Of a stretch of DNA of 64,000 nt, positions 35,601 to 46,736 are shown in pieces (positions within the stretch are counted from its first letter, which is position 1; the number at the start of each line of letters is the position of its first letter). Both the position numbers and the translations under genes were made by a program. Source of the stretch: Lineus longissimus (Eukaryota; Nemertea; Pilidiophora; Heteronemertea; Lineidae). The stretch is from the NCBI RefSeq assembly GCF_910592395.1, contig NC_088312.1:5580001-5644000 (forward strand), in the 5' to 3' direction. The notes below the pieces were generated by a model. It saw only the letters and a program-made list of their open reading frames with translations. It was not told the DNA's origin and made no database searches.

Positions 35601-38600
35601 CAAATGAAATAACTTGAATCAACATGACACAGGCTGAGAATAGCACGATTTGTTTTGAGCCACATTTTGCGCCAATATGTTGTAATCCTTTTTAAAGTTA
35701 AAGGTAATTCTGGGCAAGGAAATAAATTGCCATAGTGAGGTGAAGTATGTCAAAAAGCGAGAAGAAGATAAGAAGAGTAATGCTCATAATGAAGCCAGGA
35801 ACAAAATTGCACTGATGTCAGTCACCTATGCTTGCTTTGTGAGACATGATACATCAGCCATGATTTGCACCTCATTACCACAAAGACAAGACAAATACGC
35901 AAAAACACCAATCATCCCCGCATAGCCTTCCACCATTTGCATCAATGAGACCTAAATCACAAAGAAAAAGACCATAAATATAATGGCCGATCAAAGAATG
36001 AAGATATGAACCCCAGAACACGTGCCCAGGATGAAGAAAAATGTATTCCAATGTATCGTCGAGCTCGGAGATGGGCTTGTTGCCACGATACAGGAGAGAC
36101 TGAAGTCATGGAGTTCTTCATCTATTATTTACATTAGTGCTGTGATCTGCCGTTAAATGGAAGATGACGCACAGCCATTAGTCCCGCGATGCTTTTTTCA
36201 ACAGGTCGTTGGTGCCAAAACCATGTCTTTAATACCACATTTAGGAGAGTAGAAACTAAAGAGTGGATGTTTGAACCTCACAGAGAATGAGAATCTCATG
36301 AGACATGCATATCATTAAAAAAATCTGTCACTGGGCAATGATGGGGAAGTCATGCTTGTCTTAGTATCTGCCGAACCACCAAGGAGCTCAGGCAAGTCTA
36401 AATTTGAGTAAAAATTTATGCTAATGCATGTGATATTTACAGACTCAGTCAGCCCACTTCCTCAGTGTCTCACTTGGGATTCCCATGATTGATACCCAGA
36501 AATTCAATAAGAACACCAATTATTTTAACCACTAAGACAGGTAAATACTCACAAGGGAATATAAATAAGACCCAGCCTCCGCAATTGGGAATACCAATCA
36601 TTGACATTCAATTAGAACACTACAGGCTCCCTAATTGATTAACTCATGAGAAAATGCCACTATACTTCTCAATAAAGGGATTGTCACTGTGTAAGAAATG
36701 ATTTCATGCTTGCCTCAATACAGCAAGATATGACACCAGAGAGGAACCTGGGGTGAGAGTGGCGCAGAGGTGAGACCAATGTTTGTTGATTTTCGACGCC
36801 CTGGTTAGGGTACATCTATGTCCTAGAAACAGCGACTTTTTCAGACAGCGTAGCTTTCCTCTAGGGGTCTCCCATTTCCTCCTGGTACCAAGCCTATCTC
36901 TTAATCTATGCTTTATGGTACCTATCGACTATTCGTCGGCAGCTCTTCATGCACGTTCTCCTGAAATATTCATTGGTTTGTTTGTTTTTTCCATTAATTG
37001 TAATTTCATTTCAATGAAAAAATTAAAACAATTTACCTTAACACATATTCATCCACCTGAGCTGTTAATGGTTTATTTCTGGTACAAGAAAAAATAAGAA
37101 CATCAACAGAAGCGGCTAATGGTTTACGACCATTAATACATGCACCATTACCCCAGTCATCCACTACGTTTCAATCCAACACCGCCATTGGTTGACTTGG
37201 CTGAAAATGGCAGCAATAAAAAAAAACAAGCAACAAATGTAAAAAGACAATCAAACACCTGCAAGAATACACGCTATATCTCATTTTATGGATTTTGTTC
37301 TTTCACTTCCTGTAATTAGCATGACAAGGATAAACCGGGGGGGGGTACTCAACCAATCTGATTATGCACATCCGTGCTATTCCTCACGCTATTTGACGAT
37401 TTATCACCCCAAATGCTATTAAACCATAAAAATTGATAAAAACTGAGTGCGTGTGCAAGAAAGATTCTTCTGAAACATGAATTTCATTATTTGGGTCTGT
37501 ACAGGGTGTCCCAGGTTAAATGGTTATCAACATCATCATTAACAGTGCATGTTTCCTGGTGACCATAAATCGGAACCCAGGCTTCTGCCTTAAGACATGT
37601 AAGTTGAATGTATCAGACAATTACCAATACAGATGATTTCTTCTGCTCCATTTAACTGCTCATTAGTGAAAGTGCTCGTTATTTAAAGCCAAGTCAATTA
37701 ACCATTTATTGGAACATTTGTCTATGTTTTCATTTTGATGCACAATTGACTTTCATAATAAGAACGCCTTCAGCTCTTATTAAATCATTGTCCTCAATCA
37801 AATAAGGTGCAAAAACTGGAAAGAGACTATTTTGTATCTATCATTTCTGCCTTTAGCGAGCTGTTATAGTATTAAACTGAGACGGGAATTGTAACCGCCA
37901 AACAAACAAGCAATTTGCTGTTGCTCTGTGCAATAAAAGGATCCCTCTAGCTGCGGGTAAAACCCATAATCACTAGGTTTGATAATGAATCGCTGGTTGC
38001 TGCAACCTGCGATGACCCTGCAAACGAGGGATTTTCGAAATGTACCTCCTTCGGCGCTAAAAAAAGACGACACAATTAGTTGCCATTAACTCGAGCGTGA
38101 AACACAGAGTTTTTTAATCGAGAATACTAATTAAGGATCGCTTCGTATATCAGCTACCCTGGATTAATTAGTCCACAGACTCTTACAGCTGAAGGAAAAC
38201 TGCAATTGCTCTGGTAGTTTAAGGCACGAGAATGCTTTGCTTCTGAGATACAAACTGGGTTCACTCTGCTTTTGAACCTCAACAAATTTCAACCTTTACT
38301 TGCAATATATTTGAGGGATGCCCATTTTTTCATAGCTTTATCACTGGACTATATTTATACCTTGACATAGATATAATAGCATAGAATGTGGGTTTATATA
38401 TGAACACACCAGAGTGGGAGGGAAAACTAGAAAATGCATCCAATAAACAGTAGCAATGACTTTTTACTGACTTAATTGTACACACTTGAAAGTTGCCCCA
38501 TGGATCCTTTCTTTTAATAGTTTCCACTTTCCACACTTGTACAACATTGAAATACTAGAGCTGAGGACAAAAGGTCAAGTTTCACTGGGTCTGATGAAAA

Positions 38601-41600
38601 AGGAACACCCACACTTTATGCAGAACCTCCGCAATTCTTAGGGCGACTGGCAAATCTCAAAGGAATGAATGCTGAAAAAGAAATACATCTATGCACTAGG
38701 ACCCACCCCCTCCCCATTTGATTAACCCTTTAATCAAGTAATCTTTTTCAGATTTTTGGAGGAGCAGCTTAGATGACTGTTGGGCGTTGGGAGAAGAACC
38801 CCTTTTCTCCCTCTTTTTAAAATGAAATCACTTCTGATGTTGAATGCCACAGATATTGTTTGCCTATCTACCTACCTAGCCTGTCTAGTAGGCATGTTTG
38901 CAGCTTGTAGGCCCTTCAATCGATTGCCTTATAGGTCATGCTTTGTAAGTAATGATGACAAATGCCCACCCACTACTGTAGCTTCTTCTTTCATTTGTGT
39001 GACTTCACTGGGAACTCAAAGGTACTCTTTCTTTACAATTGTAGAATTAAGTTGGAAAAAGAAATCTCCTATTTATCCTCAAGCAAACATTGACTGAACG
39101 ACCAACAACAGAGTATAAGAGCATTGCCATCAAGCTATCCACTGCCCAGTACCTTCCACCTTCCTTACATAAATGACGTTGGGCTATGGGACTGATGTAA
39201 AGTTCGGCAGGACCAGGATTGGTGGTCTCATGTGACGAACTTAGGAGATAAAACGGACACATTTTGATTCATTAGATATATGGAAGACTTTTGAAGTGAA
39301 TGATAGTCTTATATGTGATAATACACGTCTAACACCTGATATTACAATTCCCAGGCTGATAGTCAACATAACAAGTTACTCAAGTTGATTATTCGCTTCC
39401 AAGAACAGACCTGCATACGAATAGATATATAATTACCCAAAGTGTTATTTACAAGGATGAACAATAATCAGCCATTAGCTTCTTGATAATTTGACTTAGC
39501 TGGAACGCAGAGTCTAGTGAGATATCATAGCTATGCATCAGAGACAGCCATGTTCTACTTTCAAACCAAAGGGCCCTGGAAACGAAATCATTTTGTTGCA
39601 GGGACCACTAACATTTATCCAATGATTTTAGGATCTCTCATCTGCAAGGTCTTTGTGCAACCAGAATCAGTCATTGCTGCAACCTACAATAATTATCTAA
39701 CCAGTGCGGGCCAGGTTCACCCGCAGATAAGCCATCTATTCAATGTTCATCGTAGCGATAATTATCACAGATCACTGTGACGGAAATCATGCTTTTGGGC
39801 TCGTAAGTTGTCTTGAGATGCTAGACCAAAATAGCCTACAGAGAATATTCCACTCCAATCTTCCCTCACTCTCAACAATTGTCATTGTAGACAACATCAA
39901 ACGAATCATATTTCCACTTCATAACTACACATGATTTCACGCATTCATGATTGTGAAAGGAAATGGAATTTGAGCTCCTTCATCTTTAATACTTCAGGAG
40001 TTAAAGGCAGGACATTGCTGCCGGTTGGCGACATGACTCATCCAGGTAGCCTACTAATGAATAATACCATAAAGGCTGATGCACTATGAGAACCTCTACC
40101 TGTGGTCATGGTGGTGATCAAGGAGTGAATTTCAGACTGACTGTAGACAGCCTACTTTTATATGGCTTATGGTAAGAGGAGGGAGGGGTTAGTAGCCCGA
40201 GGCCATTTCATGGTATCACTGCCAATATTCTCGCCTTAGATTAGACTGGCTCAGGAAATAAATGTAAGTTATTACTCTCAGACATGATGCTCATAATACC
40301 ATAGTCATACATCTGTACAATAACTATCACAAGACCTAGAATTCCCCTTTACAACAGGCGATTTAATGCATTTAATACCGATCCATTAGTCGACCACACA
40401 TTTTCCCACAATTTCCCTTGGCACCCTTCTCACACTAAGTGTGTGTACCTTGATAGTTCTCGGAGCTACTCTCATATCACTATACTGAGAAACACTGACA
40501 TGTCGGATGACTGAACACAGAAAATATGGATGTCTATAAACATCACCAAGTGCTGGAAGTGTGATTTGTAAGAAATGTATTCATATGGAAGAACCAAGCA
40601 ATTGAGAAGTGCTATCCTTAACAGAGAGGTGTCTGGATCACAGAGTAAATAGAATGGACCAGTTTGGGACCAATAAAGTGTACTTCATAGAGAGGGTACC
40701 CAGCTAACACAGCAGAGAAAAAACTTTGCACAATCCAAAATAATGTTTGCGCACCTATAGTGCCAGTGAAATCCAAGCATGAGCTTCAAAGGTAGCAAAA
40801 AACAAGATGTATTATACATAAGGCAATTTCTGCTTAATTTCCCCAGTTACAGCTGTCATGACAACCAAGTATCAGAGAATCGAGTAAAGTTCCTGTGTGC
40901 TTCCATAATGCAAAACTCTCCCGTCTTGTTGGACTGGGAGTTGACTGTATCAAGGTAAATGTACCGTTGACTTGACTTAATTGACAGTAGTTTGTACTTA
41001 TACGGTAAATTTACCACTGCAATTCCCAATTTTGTGTATTTTGTTTTAGGGTTAATGTGACCTTATCGGCTCTCAAAAACTCCATCTCAACTAGACACCA
41101 GGCATGTGTCATTGGCAGTTAGCATAATTCAGGTGGCTGCCTGACAGCTTCCCTGTAGTCAATATCCCAAGGGCAGGCAGGGCATTTCTATCTGAATAAA
41201 TGTATGACTGTGCTCACACATTCACATGATACCCATCTTGTTTTGACCTTGGGTGGGGATAACAGAGCCCCATTATTGCCTCTAAAAAGGCTTTGCCAGG
41301 AAATACAATCATATACACAATGATGTGTTAGAATTATGCATCCAAATTTGTTGAAACTTGGTATTCATAGTATTTGTATATCTGTCTACACAACGGCAAT
41401 GTTGAAATGAATTTACTTATTTAAATATTTTTCAATTCAATTACAAATTTCAAATTTTAAACAAATGGCACAGGCCTTTAATGCCTGCAATTATAATGTC
41501 AGGCAAAACCTAAATTAGCCTGAACTCAGCGACCTTATCGGGACAGTAAGGCGCCACAACATTAGCAGTGGTGTCATCAGCAGATGGCAGCCGCTCCAAG

Positions 41601-42347
41601 TCCATACACTGCAGTTGCTAGCAGATGGCACCCACTCCAAATTATCTCATTGCAGTTGTCAAGGTGGAGTGCACGCCATCCCCAAGAAAAAGGTGACACT
41701 TTCAATTTACAATAATTTATGTGGTGGCAAAATATTCCCAGAGTAACCATACTTGAAGATAACAGTATAACATTTCTCAAATTCAAAACAGGTGAAGAAC
41801 TATTTCATTATTGGTTCAAATCATCAAACTGATGACACTGCAAGTGAAATAGCCCCTTGCTGTTTAAAAAGGGTTAATTTGACCTTGTGAGGACACCACA
41901 GTACCCCTCACACCTGAGGCAGTGTCATTGAAAGAGACTTGCATTGATTGAAAAAGAATGAACTATCAGTAAATTAGCCACAGATTTATTGGAGCGTTAC
42001 TTGTGTAAACCCGATGTCTTCCCACGGGTGTGATTTGTATCAATGTGTGGGATAGGAATCAATATCAAAGGTCCCAAATCAGTCATTTCCATTGAATTTG
42101 ACTTCTATATTCAGGACAGATCTCAATTAAAAAGAGAGCATTTGTCAGTCTCAAGGGTGTTCTTAATAGAGAGGTTCTACTGTACAGTGAATAAGTAACT
42201 CTCCCTACCTTCTTGCTCTGTCGTCGCTGTAGCCACCTCCAAATGCTGGTTCATGGGACCAGACTCTTTAGGGACCTGGTCCCCTGTAGCTTTAACTGAT
42301 TTATACCATTCATGCAACGACATGGTGTCCGTCGTGTCTGGAGCCAT
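29602..42347 (-). CDS. Synaptotagmin, SYT3/6/9/10-like
   Basis: A vesicle or plasma-membrane Ca2+ sensor that binds phospholipid and SNAREs. Five coding exons in transcript order: 42209-42347, 32210-33057, 31705-31825, 31190-31361, 29602-29821. Phases join exactly, giving 1500 nt, 499 aa. A short luminal N-terminus is followed by one membrane segment (about 48-71, [19 protein letters not shown]) and a 125-residue polar linker. C2A (about 200-325) has [11 protein letters not shown] and [12 protein letters not shown], with Asp232, 238, 290, 292 and 298 as likely Ca2+ ligands. C2B (about 332-475) has [21 protein letters not shown], the polybasic [13 protein letters not shown] and DYDRVGSNE (Asp364, 370, 424, 426), then [15 protein letters not shown]. 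The C2B end resembles SYT9/10. The N-terminal Cys cluster of vertebrate SYT3/6/10 is absent. The tail after EWYPLLE is Ser/Gly/Thr-rich. Confidence 0.93.
33751..33824. repeat. Perfect 28-bp hairpin in synaptotagmin intron 1
   Basis: Positions 33751-33778 and 33797-33824 are exact inverted copies over 28 bp, separated by an 18-nt loop. The arm begins AGCATCCTGAGGAAATCAGG. It would form a near-perfect stem in RNA of either strand. No mismatches have accumulated, so it is recent or conserved. No TIR-element target duplication is visible. Confidence 0.85.
34170..34200. repeat. Short inverted repeat
   Basis: CATTACTGT (34170-34178) pairs with ACAGTAATG (34192-34200) around a 13-nt loop. Small and possibly fortuitous. 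Confidence 0.4.
34910..35077. mobile_element. Pogo/Tigger-like MITE
   Basis: A 168-bp element with 14-bp terminal inverted repeats, TACAGTGGAACCTC and (reverse) TACAGTAGAACCTC, one mismatch. The outermost TA would be the target duplication. Interior blocks such as CTCTCCATTAAGGACTC and the AACAGAGAGGTT run are also seen in the copies at 40615, 42110 and 43411. There is no coding capacity. The CAGTRGAACCTC terminus resembles pogo/Tigger-class elements. Confidence 0.75.
35100..40600. other. Intron interior, no gene recognised
   Basis: Part of the 9.15-kb first coding intron of the synaptotagmin gene. It is AT-rich, with an 8-base G run at 37339 and short frames only. A conserved regulatory element could be present but cannot be seen without comparison. 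Confidence 0.4.
40615..40722 (-). mobile_element. Degraded copy of the pogo/Tigger-like MITE
   Basis: CCTTAACAGAGAGGTGTCTGG, then CCAGTTTGGGACCAATAAAG and ATAGAGAGGGTACC, parallel the reverse complement of 34910-35077. The terminal repeats have decayed. Confidence 0.5.
42110..42184 (+). mobile_element. Left-truncated MITE copy beside the first coding exon
   Basis: TCTCAAGGGTGTTCTTAATA followed by GAGAGGTTCTACTGTA matches the right end of 34910-35077, with an intact right TIR. It ends 25 bp from the donor of the first coding exon of the synaptotagmin gene. Confidence 0.6.
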
Positions 42348-43790
42348 AACGATAAAGGTCCGAAGTTTTATTCCTGGGAGCGGCGGAATTATTTCCTAAT
42401 CCAATTATTTCATGGACGCTCTCATGCCTTGGGGTACTCAGTCTGAAAATGTAAATATTACAGGGTTTTTCTAAATGAAAACATCGAAGACATCCACGTG
42501 AGTCAAAGGTCTGGACGGGTTCGTCACCCTATATGACCTCATGTGCACTTCACTCGCCATGTTTTAGTAACTAAGATAAATGACTTGTATATCAAAACCT
42601 TGTCTGTCAAGATGGAATGTAAAAGCATTGCCTACCTTCACAAATTATTCCCAAGATGTTTGCTTGCATAACATGATAATGTGTCCTCATATCCATCACC
42701 AAGGATAATGGCAGTCCAGTGGGTTTATTACAGGCAGGTTCAGCATCAGAAATTCAGTAGAAATGTTTCTCATTGTATTCCTATCTTTCAACCAGGTCAA
42801 CAAGGTTTTTGTAGGACAAATAGGTTGCTACCCATAACTCAAATCCATTGAATACCTGTTTTAACCTACTGTAGATTTTGTTATTTGCACAAACATTTCA
42901 ATTCAAATTTGTGCCGTCTTGGAGTTTTATCATAGGAAAACCCGTTAACCCTTTAAACCCAAAGTAACCATCCATTCAAAAAAATAACACTCAGATTAAA
43001 AATTTTGTGATTTGCAATATCAAATTATTGACTTGGTATAAACCTGCCATAGACACTTGAGGTCAATGGCAAAACAAATACTGTAAGGTTCCTGGGTCAA
43101 TTAAAGAACTCATGTTTGCCTCAAGATATTGCCGGGGCAATGGTGATTATAACTCCAAAGTACCCATGTAGAGGGTGCAAAAAATAATGCATCTGAACAT
43201 GTGCACTCACAGCTTCGTGACCAAATGTTGATGTACATGTACATTTTCATTTCTTTTCTGGAACTGTTCCCCATAGAAGAACTCTATAAACCTTGTTTCA
43301 AAATGCCTGCCTGACATTACATCGAGACACTCTTCCTTTAAGTTGTTCAGCATCCTGAGTGGGCTGCAGGAAATGTCTCCTTGATGACACAGTATTAATC
43401 ACATTCAACCCACAGTCAAACCTCTCTATTGAGAGCTCTTTCAATTTAAGAGCTGGGATGTCAAAAGGGAATATTGGGACACGTGGACCAAAGGACACCC
43501 TTAGGACTGACCAATGATGTCTGCACTTTACATAGGTGTCCTGATTACAGAGGTTAATTCGAATGGAAAAAACAGCATTTGGTACAAAACCACTGTCCTT
43601 AGTAGAAAGGAGTCTGTTAAGAGAGGTTTAACTGCAGTTTTAAACAGGCTCACAGAATGAATTAGAACATAAATAAAAGACATCTCAAAATAAAAAGCTA
43701 AACAGATAAATTACTGATCACTCGATAAATCATAGAAGATGACTACTTACATTTAACGACAACCAAAACCGTTCTAATCCTTGTTCGTGA
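42210..43790 (-). other. 5' UTR region of the synaptotagmin gene
   Basis: An acceptor on the minus strand (TTTACATTTTCAG) gives a 5' UTR exon start at 42442, 95 nt before the ATG. Upstream, a consensus donor (AAAT|GTAAGTAG at 43750) could end a noncoding exon beginning near 43.9-44.0 kb. The transcription start was not identified. The intervening intron contains a MITE (43411-43635). Confidence 0.35.
43411..43635. mobile_element. Longer MITE relative in the synaptotagmin 5' region
   Basis: Termini CACAGTCAAACCTCTCT and AGAGAGGTTTAACTGCA are inverted repeats closely related to the 168-bp MITE. Inner blocks such as AGGTGTCCTGATTACAGAGG are shared. Length is 225 bp, with no coding capacity. Confidence 0.65.
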
Positions 43791-44324
43791 CTTTTCAAGT
43801 CAGCAAACACTGACAATTTCCCCCTGCCCCACTACGCTTAACCAATATCCCCTGATTAACTTCCCTGGGCTGTTTGATCAACACACTGCTCCACTCCAAG
43901 CCGCACCAATCATCGTTAAATCGCAACTGTGGACAGCAGCCCTCGTTTACCACGTAATCGGGATTTCACAAGCGCGCTGCCTGGATACCAAGGACAATGA
44001 GTCGGAGTTGGGTGACCTACAGACTTGCCAGCAGGGAAATGTTCAGCAGGTTTAGGGCCTTATGAATTGATGGCATTTGATACCAAAGGACTTTCTAGTA
44101 AAAAGAGAGAATATTGGGAAAAGTGGATCAAATTATTCTCTATAATCCAGTACACTGCATCCAAGCCTCCGACAGCATCAACCAGCAATGCATCAAAATC
44201 TTGTCAATAACCACACTGACGTTATGTTAGGATCCTATCCGTTGTCACAAAGTCACAAATGCCTATTATATTTCCCCGGCTAAGCTGTGTTTGGCTCCAC
44301 TATTTATCTTTAATGCTTTAAACA

Positions 44325-44936
44325 GACAGACAGGTTGGATGGATGAATAGATAGGTAAGACGGACGATATGGTTGGACAGGATGGACAGGACGGACCTCC
44401 TGTGTTTGGTTCAGCAATCGATATGCATCAATTTTGAATTGCCAGGGCCAGAACAGATATGTACTGGCTTGAAAGATGGACAGATGGATGAATAGATGGA
44501 TAGATGGACAGGATGGACGGAATGGTTCGACTGGATGGATGGACGGCCCGACAGATGGACAAACCAATTTTGAAATACCAGGGCCAGAAGATATGCACGG
44601 ACAGACAGACAGGATGGATGGATGGATAAGAAGATGAATAGACAGGTTAGATCGATGGATGGATGGAAAGGATGGCCAGAATAGTTGGACTGGATGGATG
44701 GATGGACACAGGGTTCAATGGACTTCCTGTGTTTAGCTCAGCCATCCATATAAACCAATTTTGAATCACCAGGGCCAGAACAGATATGCACTAGCTGCAA
44801 AGAAGGACAGACGAACAGAATGGATGGATGAGTAGATGAATAGACAGGCAAGATGGGTGGATGGATGGACAGGATGGATGGATGGATGGAATAGTTGGAC
44901 TGGATGGATGGATGGACGCACAGATGGACAGACACC
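44325..44936. repeat. GGAT/GGAC minisatellite with higher-order spacer units
   Basis: Runs of GGATGGATGGAC are interrupted three times by a spacer containing CAATTTTGAAT, CCAGGGCCAGAA and GATATG (near 44430, 44565 and 44753). A second spacer, CTGTGTTTGGTTCAGCAATC, recurs twice (near 44400 and 44730). The array therefore has a larger period of roughly 190-320 bp. It separates the 5' end of the synaptotagmin gene from the 3' end of GOGAT. The long minus-strand frames (SIHPSIHPS type) are artefacts of the repeat. Confidence 0.85.
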
Positions 44937-45002
44937 TCTGAGCATCTATTGTATTAGCTTAGCGTAAAATAAGAAATAAAAACAACGAGTTAAACTCAAT
45001 GG

Positions 45003-45008
45003 TTTATT
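45003..45008 (-). terminator. GOGAT: Poly(A) signal of the glutamate synthase gene
   Basis: AATAAA on the minus strand about 1.73 kb past the stop at 46737-46739. It implies a long 3' UTR (about 44985-46736) in which no other gene is seen. Confidence 0.45.
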
Positions 45009-46736
45009 GTCTACATTACAACTTCACACACTTTTCTACCATGCCTTGTTCAAAGCGCATCAAAGAAAAGAAGATTAAAACTGCAAAACTGAAACTGAAG
45101 ATTGGAACTGAAAAATCTTTGTTTACATCATGATGTAACAAACAACAGTAAACATCAACAATCGCCACAATTCCCATAATTTCAGTTCAATTTAAGGGGT
45201 CATTTACAGTTTTCCAACATTTCACTGGCGTACAAACCATCTGCCCTGGGGTCGGGGCACATAAACAAAATTCAGCTGCATACAAATGTAAAGAAAGACA
45301 TCACAGACTTCAATATAAATGGTGTAGTTCTGACATGTCTAAGGTGCAAATGGAAAACACAAGATTCTTTCAATAAACACCTGAATCCTCTACATCAGTT
45401 TCCCATCACAGTTTTGCAGCTTTCACCGGCCTTTGTGGCCCTTTACAATATTATGGTGTTAATGAATTTTATTGAAATTAATCAAAGGCCAGTGAAAACT
45501 GTATGGTTTTCTGCACTGAAAACAGCTCTCTACCAGGACTCAAGCAAAACAGGTACAAATGGCTTTCATAAGTTTCTGATGGAAAAACATGGAATCAGAC
45601 TTAAATGCTGTTCACAACCTTAAGAGGACAGGTCAAGATCAGACTTTCGAACTAATCTAGATTTCTGTCACAACCATAACAAATTTATTATCTAAAGAGC
45701 TAAATACCGTCCTAGTTGACCTCAGCTCACTATTCAATATCTAAATCATTCTACTGTACTTGGTTTCTAACTTCCCATAAGGTTACAAACTATATATTAA
45801 CACTGATCATTACTTTTTTACAAGTCCTAACCGATGCGATATTATTGTACCATAGATAGTCAGTAAAACATCACATTTTCACACAAAATCTTTATTGAAT
45901 TCATTTTTAATCTACGGTACGTGACCAGAGGTTCTAATGGTTCACTTATGTCAAGCCACCGAAAATATCATTCTCAAATTCCCTGCATACATATTTGCTC
46001 TCAAGGAATGAACATAATTCGATAACATTCAGATTCAAAACTGGGAGGTGCTGTGCGGCATACCCAATGGGCACTATGACTATCCCTACCAAAGGGGCAA
46101 AAAGCAATATGACATTACTCAGCTGAAACGATTATCACTTATGTATATTTCTATCAAAACAAAGAATACTGATCTTTATACTTACACAAAATACAGCTCA
46201 CACAATCCGGGACCACAGACGATAATGTTCTTTGACTATTGCAACAAATTACTGCATCCTCGGACAGTAAAGCTTCCATAACAAACATTGGTGATCTGTG
46301 ACCAACGCCCTTTAGAATACAGAATCATGGCAGCAGGACAGACATTCGTAAAGTATAACAGTGAACACACATCTTTTACCACTAATAAGCTACTTATCCC
46401 TCCATCAAACTTAACATCAGTGCTCACAAATGGCCATCTAATCAAACATGATATGATTCCAAACTATCAAATGCATTGGGTCATCACCTCAAACCATGAT
46501 CAGAGTAGTGTCCAATGGGTAACACTATAGTTCAGTGCCCCTCATCTTTGGTGACACTATGTTTTTACACCATCAGGCCTCCTCTGGATCAGGGTACGAA
46601 GTCATCACCTCATGATTTGTTCAGAATTTCTAACTTAAGTAGGTCTTACGCACTGTAAAATCTAAGACCAATATAACCTAGAGAACAGCTTTCAAACTTG
46701 TCAACATGACAGATGAATCTGCATATTTTCTCCTAT

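Noticed and set aside
44310-44935. Minus-strand frames with HPSIHPS-type repeats
   Set aside because: Translation of GGAT simple repeat.
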